Shown here: positions 1 through 10,596 of the stretch, in pieces
How positions within the stretch are numbered: position 1 is the first letter of the stretch
Layout: each line of letters begins with the position of its first letter
NCBI GenBank assembly: GCA_003220615.1
Contig: QHTB01000139.1
Coordinates: 122,777 to 186,776, forward strand
Direction: 5' to 3'
Source: Candidatus Rokuibacteriota bacterium
GTDB lineage: Bacteria > Methylomirabilota > Methylomirabilia > Rokubacteriales > CSP1-6
DNA: 64,000 bases
The notes under the pieces: model-generated
The model's database searches: none
Told to the model about the DNA's origin: nothing
The model's input: only the letters and a program-made list of their open reading frames with translations
Made by a program: the position numbers and the translations under genes

Positions 1-24
1 GCGCCCACGCGTCGTTCCTCTTCG

Positions 25-786
25 TCAGCCGGCGGTGAAGCCGCCGTCGACGGTGAGCTCGGCGCCGGTCATGTACGACGAGTCGTCGCTGGCCAGGAAC
101 AGCGCCACGCTGGCGATCTCGCGCGGCGTCGCGATGCGGCCGAGCGGAATGCCCGTCTCGAACTCTTTGCGGAGCGCATCCGTGAGGTACGGCGCCTGGA
201 GCGGCGTGTCGACGATGCCCGGGTGGATGATGTTGCAGCGCACACGGTCGCGAGCGAACTGGATGGCCAGCGACTTCGTCAGCGAGATCAGCCCGCCCTT
301 GGCCGCCGTGTAGGCGTCCTGGGCGCGGGTGAAACCGACGAGCGCCGACACCGAACCCATGACGATGACCGAGCCGCCGCCCGCGCGCCGCAGGTGCGGG
401 ATTCCATGCTTGGTCACCCAGAACACGGACTTGAGATTGATCGCCATGACGCGATCCCACCACCGCTCGTCGGTCTCGAGGACCGAGCGGTCCCGGTCCT
501 TCCAGAGCACGCCGGCGTTGTTGTAGAGCACGTGCAGGCCGCCGAACCGGCGCACGCCTTCCTCGATCATGCGGGCCACATCGGCCTCGACGGCGACGTC
601 GCCGGTGGCGGCGAGGGCCTGGCCACCGTTCGCCCCCGCCAGCCTCACCGTCTCCTTGGCCGCCGCCCCGTCGACGTCGGCGACGATGACGCGCGCTCCT
701 TCGCTGGCGAAGAGCAGGCTGGCCTCGCGCCCGATGCCGTTGCCGGCCCCCGTGATCAACGCGACCTTGTCCGTGAGACGGTTCAT
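25..786 (-). CDS. SDR family NAD(P)-dependent oxidoreductase
   Basis: Start trimmed to MNRLTDKVALITGAGNGIGREA; TGxxxGIG, NNAG and YTAAKGG motifs; ATGA overlap with the upstream GS stop. Confidence 0.92.
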   Translation of the reverse strand: MNRLTDKVALITGAGNGIGREASLLFASEGARVIVADVDGAAAKETVRLAGANGGQALAATGDVAVEADVARMIEEGVRRFGGLHVLYNNAGVLWKDRDRSVLETDERWWDRVMAINLKSVFWVTKHGIPHLRRAGGGSVIVMGSVSALVGFTRAQDAYTAAKGGLISLTKSLAIQFARDRVRCNIIHPGIVDTPLQAPYLTDALRKEFETGIPLGRIATPREIASVALFLASDDSSYMTGAELTVDGGFTAG

Positions 787-2156
787 ATCCGCTCGAAGTT
801 GCGCATGAGCTCCCAATCGGTGACGGCCTGATCGAAGGCCTGTTGTTCCAGTTGTGCCGTGTGGAGGTAGTGATCGACCACGCGGTCTCCGAACGCCGCG
901 CGCGCCACCTTCGAACGCTCGAGCTCGGCGATGGCCTCGCGCAGCGTCTTGGGGACCTGGGGCAGCGTGCCGTCCTCGTAGGCGTTGCCCTCGTAGAGCT
1001 TCGGCGGCTTGAGGCGGCTCTGGATGCCGTGCAAGCCGGCCGCGATGGTGGCCGCGAAGGCGAGATACGGATTCGCGTCGGCGCCGGGCACGCGGTTCTC
1101 CACGCGGAAGGCGCTCCCCTCTCCGCAGAGGCGGAATCCGCACGTGCGATTATCCCAGCCGGCGACGATCCGGGTGGGCGCGAACGAGCCCGCCTGGTAT
1201 CGCTTGTAGGAGTTGACGGTCGGCGCGTAGAAGACGGCCAGCTCGCGGGCCATCGTGAGCTGACCGGCCAGCCACTGACCGAAGAGCGTCGGCAGCGTCT
1301 TGGGCGCGCCGTGATCGCCGCCGGCGAAGAGCGCCTTCTTCCCACCGCGATCCCACAGCGACGAGTGCAGGTGGAACGACGACCCGGCCGCGCCCATGTC
1401 GTACTTGGCCATGAACGTCAGCGAGCAGCCCTGCTGGTGGGCGATCTCCTTCGCCCCGTGCTTGTAGAGCGTGGTGCGATCGGCCATCTCGAGCGCCTCG
1501 GCGTACTCGAGGTTGATCTCCTCCTGGCCCTTGCCCCACTCGCCCTTCGACGTCTCCACGGGAACGTCGGCCGCCTCCATCCCGTTCCGGATGGCGCGCA
1601 CCAGCGGCTCCTCTCGGCTCGTCTGGAGGATGTGGTAGTCCTCGAGGTAGCCGGCGACCGGCGTCAGGCCCTGGTAGCGACGCGCGCGCGCCGCCTCGAA
1701 CGATTCACGGAAGCAGTAGAGCTCGAGCTCGGCCGCCGTCTTCACCGTGTAGCCCGCCTGCGCCGCCCGCGCGATCTGGCGCTTGAGGACCGTGCGCGGC
1801 GCCTCCTCGATGAGTTCGCCGTCCTCGCTCTGCACGTCACAGAACACGAGCGCGGTGCCGGGCAGCCACGGAATGCGCCGCAGCGTCGGCAGATCGGGGA
1901 CCAGCTTCATGTCGCCGTATCCGCGCTCCCACGACGTGAGCTTGAAGCCGGGCAGCGGCTCCATCTCCATGTCCACGGTGAACAGATAGATGCACGCGTT
2001 GACGCCGTCGCGCGCGACGTGCTCGAGGAAGTGGCGGGCGACCACACGCTTGCCGAGGAGACGGCCATACCCGTCGGGGATCACCGTGAGCACGGTGTCG
2101 ATCTCGCCCCCGCGGACCAGCGCCTCGAGGCTGCGGAGATCGAGACGCCCGGGCAT
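783..2156 (-). CDS. Glutamine synthetase family protein (gamma-glutamyl-amine ligase-like)
   Basis: Start trimmed to MPGRLDLRSLEALV; GS catalytic domain motifs (AELELYCF, GSSFHLHSSLWD, NRTCGFRLCGEGSAFRVENRVPGADANPYLAFAA). Confidence 0.9.
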   Translation of the reverse strand: MPGRLDLRSLEALVRGGEIDTVLTVIPDGYGRLLGKRVVARHFLEHVARDGVNACIYLFTVDMEMEPLPGFKLTSWERGYGDMKLVPDLPTLRRIPWLPGTALVFCDVQSEDGELIEEAPRTVLKRQIARAAQAGYTVKTAAELELYCFRESFEAARARRYQGLTPVAGYLEDYHILQTSREEPLVRAIRNGMEAADVPVETSKGEWGKGQEEINLEYAEALEMADRTTLYKHGAKEIAHQQGCSLTFMAKYDMGAAGSSFHLHSSLWDRGGKKALFAGGDHGAPKTLPTLFGQWLAGQLTMARELAVFYAPTVNSYKRYQAGSFAPTRIVAGWDNRTCGFRLCGEGSAFRVENRVPGADANPYLAFAATIAAGLHGIQSRLKPPKLYEGNAYEDGTLPQVPKTLREAIAELERSKVARAAFGDRVVDHYLHTAQLEQQAFDQAVTDWELMRNFERI

Positions 2157-2202
2157 GGCGCGGATAGTAGCGTATCTCTGCGGGGTGTGCCATCCTCCCG
2201 CC

Positions 2203-3465
2203 GTGACGGCGGCGTCTCGACGCACGGTCGTGGCGTGGACGCTGTACGATTTCGCCAACTCCGCCTTCGTCGCCGTCATCCCGGCGACGGTCTACTCGCA
2301 GTACTACGCGCTCGCCGTCGTCGGGAACGAGCACGGCGAGGGAGATTTCTGGTGGGGCCTCGCGGTCACCACCTCGATGGTCATCGTCGCGCTGTCCTCA
2401 CCGCCGCTCGGCGCCATCGCCGACCACGGCGGACTGCGCAAGCGTTTCCTCTTCGCGCTCACCTATCTCTCGGTCGCCGCGACCGCGGTCATGGCCACGG
2501 TGCGGCCGGGTGATGTGGTGTGGGGTTGGTTCCTCGCCGTCGTCGGCACGGTCGGCTTCGAGGGCGCCATCGTCTACTACAACGCGTATCTCTCCGACCT
2601 GGCGCCGCCGGAACGTCAGGGCCGGCTGAGCGGCTACGGCTTCGCCGTCGGCTACCTGGGTTCGGCGGTGGCCCTGGCCGCCGCGCTCCCCCTGGCCCAG
2701 CGTGGCGATTTCTCCGGCACCTTCCTCGTCACCGCGGCGCTCTTCGGCGTCTTCGCCGTGCCGGCGTTCCTCTTCCTTCCACCGGACCGCCCGGCGCGGC
2801 TCGCGCTCCGGCAGACGATCGGCACGGCCTTCGCGGGAACGTGGGCGTCGCTGCGTCGAATCCTCGCGATGCCGGCGCTGCGCCGCTTCCTGCTCGCCTA
2901 TCTGTTCTTCGAGGACGGCATCAACACGGTGGTCTATTTCTCCTCCGTGTTCGCCGGGCACACGCTCGCCTTCACGACGCCCGAGGTCATCCAGCTCTAC
3001 TTCGTCGTCCAGCTCGCCGCGGTGGTCGGCGCCTGGGCGTGGGCGCGCCCGACCGACGTGCGCGGGCCGAAGTTCGTCGTCATGGTGACGCTCGTGCAAT
3101 GGTGCGTGGTCGTGGCCGCGGCGTATCTCGTGCAGACCAAGGCACAGTTCTTCGCGGTCGCCGTCGTGGCCGGCACGGCGCTGGGGGCCGTGCAGGCAGC
3201 GGGGCGGGCGTTCATGGCCGGGCTGATCCCGCCGGGCCGCGAGGCCGAGCTCTTCGGCTTCTATGCGCTGTGCGGGAAGACCGCGGCGATCCTTGGCCCC
3301 CTCGTCTTCGGCCTCGCCTCCCGCCTGACCGGTGGCAACCAGCGCATCGCGATCGTGTCGGTCGGCCTCTTCTTCGTGATCGGCCTCGTCCTCGTCCGCG
3401 GCGTCGACGCCGGCGGCCCGATTCGCGAGCGCACGCACGCGCACAACGAACCCGCGGGACGCTGA
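2203..3465 (+). CDS. MFS transporter, UMF1 (Atg22-like) family
   Basis: VVAWTLYDFANSAFVAVIPATVYSQYY N-terminal signature of UMF1 MFS proteins, about 12 hydrophobic segments; GTG start chosen 46 bp from the divergent GS start. Confidence 0.8.
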   Translation: MTAASRRTVVAWTLYDFANSAFVAVIPATVYSQYYALAVVGNEHGEGDFWWGLAVTTSMVIVALSSPPLGAIADHGGLRKRFLFALTYLSVAATAVMATVRPGDVVWGWFLAVVGTVGFEGAIVYYNAYLSDLAPPERQGRLSGYGFAVGYLGSAVALAAALPLAQRGDFSGTFLVTAALFGVFAVPAFLFLPPDRPARLALRQTIGTAFAGTWASLRRILAMPALRRFLLAYLFFEDGINTVVYFSSVFAGHTLAFTTPEVIQLYFVVQLAAVVGAWAWARPTDVRGPKFVVMVTLVQWCVVVAAAYLVQTKAQFFAVAVVAGTALGAVQAAGRAFMAGLIPPGREAELFGFYALCGKTAAILGPLVFGLASRLTGGNQRIAIVSVGLFFVIGLVLVRGVDAGGPIRERTHAHNEPAGR

Positions 3466-3490
3466 GTGGTTCGGCTGACCTTCTGGCTGC

Positions 3491-4636
3491 TTACGAAAAC
3501 GCGATCGGAACGGGCGGGATCAACAGCACGAGCAGGATCAGGCACACCCAGCCGAGGACGCGCCGGCCGGTCGTGAGCGGTGTGACGTCGTCGAGCGGCG
3601 GCGTGTGATGGAAGCCCACGACGAAGAAGAGCAGGGCGGCCCACACGAACCAGTTCAGCGACTGCGTCGCGATCCCGAGCAGGATGAGCCCGCCGAACGT
3701 CAGGAAGCCGACCAGCCGGTGGTGACGCCCAAACAGCGCATAGGCGATCCGGCCACCGTCGAGCTGGCCGAGCGGAAAGAGGTTCAGCGCCGTGACGAAG
3801 AATCCCGCCCAACCGGCCACGGCCACCGGATGGAGGAAGACGTCCATGCCAGCGGGGATGGCACCGAACTTCAGATGGACGAGCAGCTTGAGGAGCAGCG
3901 GGTCGCCGAACTGCATCACGTCACCCGAGGGAATCTTCCCCAGGACCGACCACTGCAGGCCCACGTAGAGCGCGGGAATGGCGATGGCCAGGCCGGCCAG
4001 CGGCCCGGCCGCGGCGATGTCGAAGAGCGAGTTGCGATCGCGCGCCGGTGATCGCAGGCGAATGATCGCGCCGAGCGTGCCGAAGAGCACGATGGGCGGG
4101 GCCGGAATGAAGTAGGGCAGGCTGACGACCGCCTTGTAGTAGCGCGCGGTGAAGTAGTGACCGAACTCGTGGACGCCGAGGATCGACAGCAGCGTGAAGG
4201 CGAAGGGCGCGCCGGTGAGGAGCGCGGCGATCAGCCCGCTGTTACCCAACGGCGTGAAGGTCGGCGACGCGAACAGGAACGCGCCGGACACCAGCGTCGT
4301 GAAGCAGGTCATCACGAACAGGGCGATGTTGAGCCCGATGCGCGGCCGCACGACGGGCTCGGTCAGCGGGAGCGCCTGCAGGATGACGTCGCCCTCCTCG
4401 GCGCGCAGGAACGGCGTGAACCCGAACGGACGGAAGCGAGCGACCAGCCGGTCCACGGCATCGGCCGGCGCCACCAGGAGGTGGCCGCGATAGGCGATCA
4501 CGCCGCCGAAGACTCGGCGATCCCGCACGGCGAACACGTCGGCCACGGCAGAGTGGAGCAGCTCCTCGGTCACGAGCACGTCGTCGGGCGACGTCCTCAA
4601 CGCTGGTCGCGCTCGCCGGAACGGCCAGAAACGCAT
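3491..4636 (-). CDS. Site-2 protease family (M50) membrane metalloprotease
   Basis: HEFGH zinc motif (GVHEFGHYFTARYYK) and second motif NLFPLGQLDGGRIAYALFG. Confidence 0.88.
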   Translation of the reverse strand: MRFWPFRRARPALRTSPDDVLVTEELLHSAVADVFAVRDRRVFGGVIAYRGHLLVAPADAVDRLVARFRPFGFTPFLRAEEGDVILQALPLTEPVVRPRIGLNIALFVMTCFTTLVSGAFLFASPTFTPLGNSGLIAALLTGAPFAFTLLSILGVHEFGHYFTARYYKAVVSLPYFIPAPPIVLFGTLGAIIRLRSPARDRNSLFDIAAAGPLAGLAIAIPALYVGLQWSVLGKIPSGDVMQFGDPLLLKLLVHLKFGAIPAGMDVFLHPVAVAGWAGFFVTALNLFPLGQLDGGRIAYALFGRHHRLVGFLTFGGLILLGIATQSLNWFVWAALLFFVVGFHHTPPLDDVTPLTTGRRVLGWVCLILLVLLIPPVPIAFS

Positions 4637-4645
4637 ACTCAGAGC

Positions 4646-5089
4646 CTACCACGAGGCCAATCGCGCGACGGCAACGCGCACGGGATCGAGACCGGCCTCC
4701 ACGTAGATCGCGCCCAGCACGGCCTCGAGCGTCGTGGCCAGGATCGACTCGCGCGTCGCGCCGCCGGTCGCCGCCTCGCCCCGTCCCAAGCGCACGAGGC
4801 CGCCAAGATCGAGCGTCACCGCCCACCGGGCGAGCGCAGCGCCCGAGACCAGCTCGGCTCGTCGCGGCGTGAGGACGCCGACGGGCGCCGTCGGATCGTC
4901 CGCGCGCAGGCGCTCGGCCACCACGAGGCTGAGCGCCGCGTCGCCGACGAAGGCCAGCGCTTCGTTCTGGTCGAGCGGCGGGTGCTCGTTGGCGTACGAG
5001 GCGTGCGTCAGCGCGCGGGTGAGGAGCTCGGGATCACGGAACCGGTACGCCAGCCGCTGCTCGAGTTCGGCCCGGCGTGCCCGGTCCAC
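4646..5089 (-). CDS. Single-domain RNase III-like protein (no dsRBD)
   Basis: RFRDPELLTRALTHASYANEH and NEALAFVGDAAL signatures, TTLEAVLGAIY; GTG start at VDRARRAELEQRL; follows fabF as rnc often does; ends after about 147 aa. Confidence 0.8.
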   Translation of the reverse strand: MDRARRAELEQRLAYRFRDPELLTRALTHASYANEHPPLDQNEALAFVGDAALSLVVAERLRADDPTAPVGVLTPRRAELVSGAALARWAVTLDLGGLVRLGRGEAATGGATRESILATTLEAVLGAIYVEAGLDPVRVAVARLASW

Positions 5090-5097
5090 CTCCCGGG

Positions 5098-6366
5098 CTA
5101 CGCGCGATACTTTTTGAAGGCGAGCGTGGCGTTGGTGCCGCCGAACCCGAACGCGTTCGACAGGGCGAAGTCGACGTCCTGCTTCCGGGCCTGGTTGGGA
5201 ATGTAGTCGAGATCGCACTCGGGATCGGGCTTCTCGTAGTTGATGGTGGGCGGCAGGATGCCGTGATGGAGCGCGAGCGCCGTCGCGATGGCCTCCACGC
5301 CCCCGGCCGCGCCGAGGAGATGCCCCGTCATCGACTTCGTGGACGACACGGCCAGGCGTCCGGCGTGCTCGCCGAACAGCCGCTTGATCGCGATGGTCTC
5401 GAACTTGTCGTTGTACGGCGTCGACGTGCCGTGCGCGTTGATGTAGCCGATGGCCGTCGGCTCGAGCCCGGCGTCGCGCATGGCGCCCGCCATAGCGCGC
5501 AAGGCGCCGTCGCCGTCGGGATCGGGCGCCGTCATGTGGTGGGCGTCGGCCGACGCCCCATACCCGACGATCTCGGCGTAGATACGAGCATCGCGACGCC
5601 GGGCGTGCTCGAGCGCCTCGAGGACGACGATGCCGGCGCCCTCGCTGGGCACGAAGCCGTCGCGGTCGGCCTCGAACGGCCGTGACGCGCGCGGGGGATC
5701 GTCGTTGCGGTTGGTCATCGCCTTCATCGCGCAGAAGCCGGCCATGGTCAGCGGCACGATGATGGCCTCCGCGCCGCCGGCGATCATCAGATCGGCGTCG
5801 CCCCGCTCGATGACCTTGAACGCGTCGCCGATGGCGTGATTGCCCGTCGCGCACGCCGTCACCACCGAGGTGTTCGGGCCCTTGGCGCCGAAGCGCATGG
5901 AGATGAGGCCCGACGCCATGTTGACGATCAGCATCGGGATCAGGAACGGAGACACGCGCTCGGGCCCCTTTTCTTGAAGGATGTGCTCGCCATCCAGCAG
6001 CGTCGTGATGCCGCCGATCCCCGAGCCGACGATCACGCCGAAGCGGGCGCCGTCGATCTTGGCCAGATCGAATCCGGCGTCCTGCACGGCCATCACCGAC
6101 GAGGCCACCGCGTACTGGAGGTAGGGGTCGAGGCGCCGCGCTTCCTTCTTGTCGACGAAATTCAGGGGATCGAAGTTGCGGATCTCGCCCGCGATCCGGG
6201 TGGGATACCGGTAGGCCCCGTGAGCGTCCTTGGCGTGGGCGTCGAACTTGGTGATGGGCCCGATGCCCGAGCGTCCCTGGACGAGCCCCGCCCAGAACTC
6301 CTCCGCGGTGTTGCCGAGCGGCGTGAGCGCCCCGAGCCCGGTGACGACGACGCGACGGCGCTCCAC
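5098..6366 (-). CDS. fabF: 3-oxoacyl-[acyl-carrier-protein] synthase II
   Basis: [33 protein letters not shown] active site, [20 protein letters not shown]. Confidence 0.97.
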   Translation of the reverse strand: MERRRVVVTGLGALTPLGNTAEEFWAGLVQGRSGIGPITKFDAHAKDAHGAYRYPTRIAGEIRNFDPLNFVDKKEARRLDPYLQYAVASSVMAVQDAGFDLAKIDGARFGVIVGSGIGGITTLLDGEHILQEKGPERVSPFLIPMLIVNMASGLISMRFGAKGPNTSVVTACATGNHAIGDAFKVIERGDADLMIAGGAEAIIVPLTMAGFCAMKAMTNRNDDPPRASRPFEADRDGFVPSEGAGIVVLEALEHARRRDARIYAEIVGYGASADAHHMTAPDPDGDGALRAMAGAMRDAGLEPTAIGYINAHGTSTPYNDKFETIAIKRLFGEHAGRLAVSSTKSMTGHLLGAAGGVEAIATALALHHGILPPTINYEKPDPECDLDYIPNQARKQDVDFALSNAFGFGGTNATLAFKKYRA

Positions 6367-6368
6367 GA

Positions 6369-6605
6369 TCAGGAGTTGTCCTTGATGTACTGGATGGCGT
6401 CGCCCACGGTGACGATCTTCTCGGCGTCCTCGTCCGGGATCTGGATGTCGAAGTGCTCCTCGAGCGCCATGACGAGCTCTACCGTGTCGAGCGAGTCGGC
6501 GCCGAGATCCTCGATGAACTTGGCGTTCACCGTCACGTCGTCCTCTTCCACGCCGAGCTGCTCGACGATGATCTCCTTCACCTTGTCTTCCACTGGCTTC
6601 GCCAT
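6369..6605 (-). CDS. acpP: Acyl carrier protein
   Basis: 78 aa with the phosphopantetheine site [18 protein letters not shown]. Confidence 0.98.
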   Translation of the reverse strand: MAKPVEDKVKEIIVEQLGVEEDDVTVNAKFIEDLGADSLDTVELVMALEEHFDIQIPDEDAEKIVTVGDAIQYIKDNS

Positions 6606-6652
6606 CAGCGCGTTCCTCCCGGCAGGAATACCGTCCTTGGTCCGTCCCGTCG

Positions 6653-7402
6653 CTATATGTACAGGCCGCCGTTGACGTGCAGGACCTGGCCCGTGATGTA
6701 GGCGGCGCCGTCTCCGGCCAGGAATCGTACCACCTCGGCCACCTCCCGTGCGGTGCCGATGCGGCCCAAGGGCACCTGGGCCAGCAGCGCTTCGCGCGCG
6801 GCCTCCGGGATCGCCGCGCTCATGTCGGTCTCGATGAGCCCGGGCGCCACCGCGTTCACCAGAATCGACCAGTGGGCGAGCTCGCGCGCCGTCGACTTGG
6901 TCAACCCGATGAGTCCGGCCTTGGCCGCCGAGTAGTTGGCCTGGCCCGGGTTGCCCATGGCGCCCGCCACCGACGCGATGTTGATGATGCGGCCGGCCTT
7001 CTGGCGCATCATCACCTTGGCGGCGGCGCGCGTCATGAGAAATGCGCCCCGCAGGTTGGTCTCCATCACGCGGTCCCAGTCGTCGTCCTTCATCCGCACG
7101 AGAAGACCGTCGCGCGTGATGCCGGCGTTGTTCACGAGGACGTCGAGGCGTCCGAAGCGTTGCTTCGCCGTGTCGACGAGTCGGTCGCAGTCCTCGCGGC
7201 TCGCCGCATCGGCGACGACGGCGGCGATCGGGACGCCCGTCGCTTCGAGGTCCTTGGCGGTGCGCTCGAGGCGGTCGGCGTCGCGGCCGGAAACGACCAC
7301 GGCCGCGCCGGCCTCGGCCAGCAACCGGGCGATGGCGGCGCCGATGCCTCGACTGCCACCGGTGACGACGGCCACGCGGCCGGCCAGCGGCGCGTCACTC
7401 AC
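6653..7402 (-). CDS. fabG: 3-oxoacyl-ACP reductase
   Basis: [43 protein letters not shown] terminus; GTGA overlap with fabD. Confidence 0.95.
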   Translation of the reverse strand: MSDAPLAGRVAVVTGGSRGIGAAIARLLAEAGAAVVVSGRDADRLERTAKDLEATGVPIAAVVADAASREDCDRLVDTAKQRFGRLDVLVNNAGITRDGLLVRMKDDDWDRVMETNLRGAFLMTRAAAKVMMRQKAGRIINIASVAGAMGNPGQANYSAAKAGLIGLTKSTARELAHWSILVNAVAPGLIETDMSAAIPEAAREALLAQVPLGRIGTAREVAEVVRFLAGDGAAYITGQVLHVNGGLYI

Positions 7403-8334
7403 GCCGTCGTTCCCGCCGCGCTCAACGCCTTGTCGAGCCCGGTCGGATCCTCGATGGCGACGCCGCGGGCCCCCTCGACGATCCGCTTGACGAGCGCGCT
7501 CAGCACGCGACCGGGACCGACCTCGACGAACGTCGTGGCGCCGGCCGCGGCCAGGCGCTGGACGCACGCCGTCCAGCGGACGGGGCTGGCCACCTGGCGC
7601 AGGAGCGCATCCTTCACCTCGGCGCCCGTCCGACTGATGCCACCGTCCACGTTCCGCACGACGGGAATCTTCGGCTCGAGAATGGTGACGTCGGCGAGCA
7701 TCGTGGCCAGTCGCTCGGCCGCTGGACGCATGAGCGCGCAGTGGAAGGGTGCGCTCACCGGCAGCATCACGCTCTTCTTGCCGCCGCGGTCGGCGGCGAG
7801 CGCGACCGCGCGCTCGACGGCGGCACGGTGGCCGGCGATCACGATCTGCTGAGGCGAGTTCACGTTGGCGACTTCCACCACCTCGCCCCGGGCCGTCTCC
7901 GCGCAGAGCACCTCCACCTGCGCCAGCTCGAGGCCCATGATGGCGGCCATGGCGCCGGTGCCCACCGGCACGGCGTCCTGCATGAACTCGCCGCGGGAAC
8001 GCACGATCCTGACGGCGTCGGGGAAGGCGAGCGCGCCGGCCACGACCAGCGCCGAGTACTCGCCGAGGCTGTGACCACTGGCCAGGGCCGGCGCCAGGCC
8101 ACGCTCGGCCGCAACCGCCGCAGCCGCCACGCTCACCGTCAGCACGGCCGGCTGAGTATTGGCGGTCAGCGCCAGCTCGGCCTCGGGCCCGTCGAAGGCC
8201 AGACGGGCCAGGTCGAACCCGAGCGCGTCGTTGGCCTCGTCGAAGATCGCGCGAGCCGCCGGTGACGCGTCGTAAAAGCCGCGGCCCATGCCGACAGCCT
8301 GCGACCCCTGTCCGGGAAAGAGGAAGGCGATCAT
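7399..8334 (-). CDS. fabD: Malonyl-CoA:ACP transacylase
   Basis: MIAFLFPGQGSQAVGMG, GHSLGEYSALVVAGAL. Confidence 0.95.
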   Translation of the reverse strand: MIAFLFPGQGSQAVGMGRGFYDASPAARAIFDEANDALGFDLARLAFDGPEAELALTANTQPAVLTVSVAAAAVAAERGLAPALASGHSLGEYSALVVAGALAFPDAVRIVRSRGEFMQDAVPVGTGAMAAIMGLELAQVEVLCAETARGEVVEVANVNSPQQIVIAGHRAAVERAVALAADRGGKKSVMLPVSAPFHCALMRPAAERLATMLADVTILEPKIPVVRNVDGGISRTGAEVKDALLRQVASPVRWTACVQRLAAAGATTFVEVGPGRVLSALVKRIVEGARGVAIEDPTGLDKALSAAGTTA

Positions 8335-8359
8335 ACCCGTGCGAGTCGGGCGGCCCGCG

Positions 8360-9340
8360 TCACCAGCGCACGAGAGCGGCGCCCCAGGCAAAGCCACCGC
8401 CGAACGCCGCGATCAACATCAGGTCGCCCCGCTTGACGCGGCCGGTGGCGACGGCTTCCTCGAGCGCTACGTACACCGACGCGGCCCCCGTGTTCCCGTA
8501 GCGGTCCACATTGACGAAGACCTTCTCCATCGGCAGGCCGACGCGCTTGGCTGCCGCCTCGATGATGCGAAGGTTCGCCTGGTGGGGAATGAAGATGTCG
8601 ACATCCTGCGCCTTCACGCCGTGCCGGTCGAGGAGAGCCGAAGTGGACTCGACGAACATGCGCACGGCGACCTTGAAAACCTCGCTGCCCTTCATCTTCG
8701 CGTAGTGCTGGCGCTGGGCCACGGTCTCCGCCGTCGCGGGCATGCGCGAGCCGCCCGCCGGCATGTAGAGCAAGTCCCAGTACTGGCCGTCGGAGTAGAG
8801 ATCGCCGTCGAGGAATCCCGACCCGTCCTCGGTCGCCTCCAGCACGGCCGCGCCGGCCGCGTCGGCCAGCAGCACGCAGGTGCCGCGATCGGTGAAGTCG
8901 GTGATGCGCGACAGCGTCTCGGCGCCGATGCAGAGCACCCGCCGGTACTTCCCCGCCTCGATGAAGCGCGCGCCGATGATCAGGCTGTAGATGGACGCGG
9001 CGCACGCGGCCAGCACGTCGACCGAGCCCACCCGCCGGCAGCCGAGCCGGTGCTGGACGATGTTGCCGGTGCTGGGGAAGAACATGTCCGGGGTGGTGGT
9101 CCCCACGACGATGAAGTCGATGTCCTCGGGCACGAGGTTGGCGCGCTCGAGCGCCTGGTGGGCGGCCCGGACGGCGAGATCGGACGTGGCCTCGCTCTCG
9201 TCGACGATCCGCCGCTCGCGGATGCCGCTGCGCTGAACGATCCACTCGTCGCTGGTCTCGACCATCCTCTCGAGATCGGCGTTGCTCAGCACGCGCTTCG
9301 GAGCGTACGCGCCCATCCCGATGATCCTGGCCCGGGTCAT
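8360..9340 (-). CDS. fabH: 3-oxoacyl-ACP synthase III
   Basis: MTRARIIGMGAYAPKRVLSN, DEWIVQRSGIRERR, DVLAACAASIYSL, IPHQANLRI. Confidence 0.95.
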   Translation of the reverse strand: MTRARIIGMGAYAPKRVLSNADLERMVETSDEWIVQRSGIRERRIVDESEATSDLAVRAAHQALERANLVPEDIDFIVVGTTTPDMFFPSTGNIVQHRLGCRRVGSVDVLAACAASIYSLIIGARFIEAGKYRRVLCIGAETLSRITDFTDRGTCVLLADAAGAAVLEATEDGSGFLDGDLYSDGQYWDLLYMPAGGSRMPATAETVAQRQHYAKMKGSEVFKVAVRMFVESTSALLDRHGVKAQDVDIFIPHQANLRIIEAAAKRVGLPMEKVFVNVDRYGNTGAASVYVALEEAVATGRVKRGDLMLIAAFGGGFAWGAALVRW

Positions 9341-10359
9341 TCGCGATCTCCCTCTTTCCCGCCCCGCGCGACCTCCGCCTCCAGCGCGGCCTTGATGTGC
9401 TCGTTCACCCCCGCCTTCGCCCAGTCGCGGGCCACCCGCACCGCGTTCTTGATGGCCTTCACCGGCGAAGCGCCGTGACAGATGATGGCCGCGCCGTCGA
9501 TGCCGAGCAGCGGCGCGCCGCCCATCTCCGTGTAATCGATGCGCCGCTTGAAGCGCTGGAAGGCCGGCACCGCCAGGGCCGCCCCGACCTTCGAGCGCGT
9601 GTCGCGGTTGAGCTCCTCGCGGATCATCGCACCGAACATCTCGGCCAGGCTCTCGGAGATCTTGAGCGCGACGTTGCCGGTGAAGCCGTCGGTCACGACC
9701 ACGTCGCAGCGGCCGTTGTAGATATCACGGCCCTCGACGTTCCCCAGGAAATTGAGGGACGACTCCTTCAACTGCTCGTAGGTCTCCTTGGTCAGCTCGT
9801 TGCCCTTCCCTTCTTCCTCGCCCACCGAGAGCAGGCCCACCCGCGGGTTGTCGAAGCCGAGGATATCGCGCGCGTACACGTGGCCCATCACCGCGAACTG
9901 CATGAGGTGGGCGGGCTTGGGATCGACGTTGGCGCCGACGTCGAGAAGAACGGTGAAGCGCTTGAGATTCGGGACCACGGCGGCGATGGCAGGACGGTCC
10001 ACGCCGGGCAGGACGCCGATGACGAACATCCCGATGGCCATGGCGGCGCCGGTGTTACCGGCGGACACGAACGCGGCAGCCTCGCCGTCCTTGACGAGCT
10101 GAGCGGCGATGCGCAGGGACGAGTCGCGCTTGCGCCGCAGTGCCTGCGAGGGGCTTTCGCCCATGCTGACGACCTGGGAGGCGTGACGGATCTCGAGGCC
10201 GAGCGTGCCGGCACCGACGCGAGCGACCTCGCGCTCGATGGCGGCTTTGTCACCGACGAGGGTGACGACGGCGCCAAACTCACGCGCCGCCGCGGCGGCA
10301 CCTTCCACCACCACGGCTGGCCCGAAGTCGCCGCCCATGGCGTCCACGGCGATCTTCAT
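9337..10359 (-). CDS. plsX: Phosphate acyltransferase PlsX
   Basis: MKIAVDAMGGDFGP N-terminus, FVSAGNTGAAMA, LLSVGEEEGKGNE. Confidence 0.96.
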   Translation of the reverse strand: MKIAVDAMGGDFGPAVVVEGAAAAAREFGAVVTLVGDKAAIEREVARVGAGTLGLEIRHASQVVSMGESPSQALRRKRDSSLRIAAQLVKDGEAAAFVSAGNTGAAMAIGMFVIGVLPGVDRPAIAAVVPNLKRFTVLLDVGANVDPKPAHLMQFAVMGHVYARDILGFDNPRVGLLSVGEEEGKGNELTKETYEQLKESSLNFLGNVEGRDIYNGRCDVVVTDGFTGNVALKISESLAEMFGAMIREELNRDTRSKVGAALAVPAFQRFKRRIDYTEMGGAPLLGIDGAAIICHGASPVKAIKNAVRVARDWAKAGVNEHIKAALEAEVARGGKEGDRE

Positions 10360-10395
10360 GTGGGCGGGTCCTCGGAGAGCAGGCGCCCCGTGGCG

Positions 10396-10578
10396 TTAGG
10401 CTCCTTCCACCGAGACGATTTCGCGGCCCTTGTAGTAGCCACAGTGCGGGCAGATCCGGTGGGGCAGCTTCGGCTCCCGACATTGCGGGCACAGCGACCG
10501 GGTCGGCACGACGAGCTTGTAATGCGTGCGGCGCTTGCGGCCCCGCGTCTTGCTGTGTCGTCGTTTCGGCAGCGGCAT
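10396..10578 (-). CDS. rpmF: 50S ribosomal protein L32 (zinc-binding form)
   Basis: [22 protein letters not shown]; CxxC...CxxC (CPQC...CPHC). Confidence 0.96.
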   Translation of the reverse strand: MPLPKRRHSKTRGRKRRTHYKLVVPTRSLCPQCREPKLPHRICPHCGYYKGREIVSVEGA

Positions 10579-10596
10579 CGAGCGTCCTTCCTCTCT

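Noticed and set aside
843-2513. Long plus-strand ORF (556 aa) opposite glutamine synthetase
   Set aside because: Arg/His/Gly-rich mirror frame typical of high-GC antisense ORFs; the opposite strand has clear GS motifs.
4646-5854. 402-aa ORF-track entry for the RNase III frame
   Set aside because: The first about 255 residues are a shadow of fabF; only the segment from the GTG at 5089 is RNase III-like.
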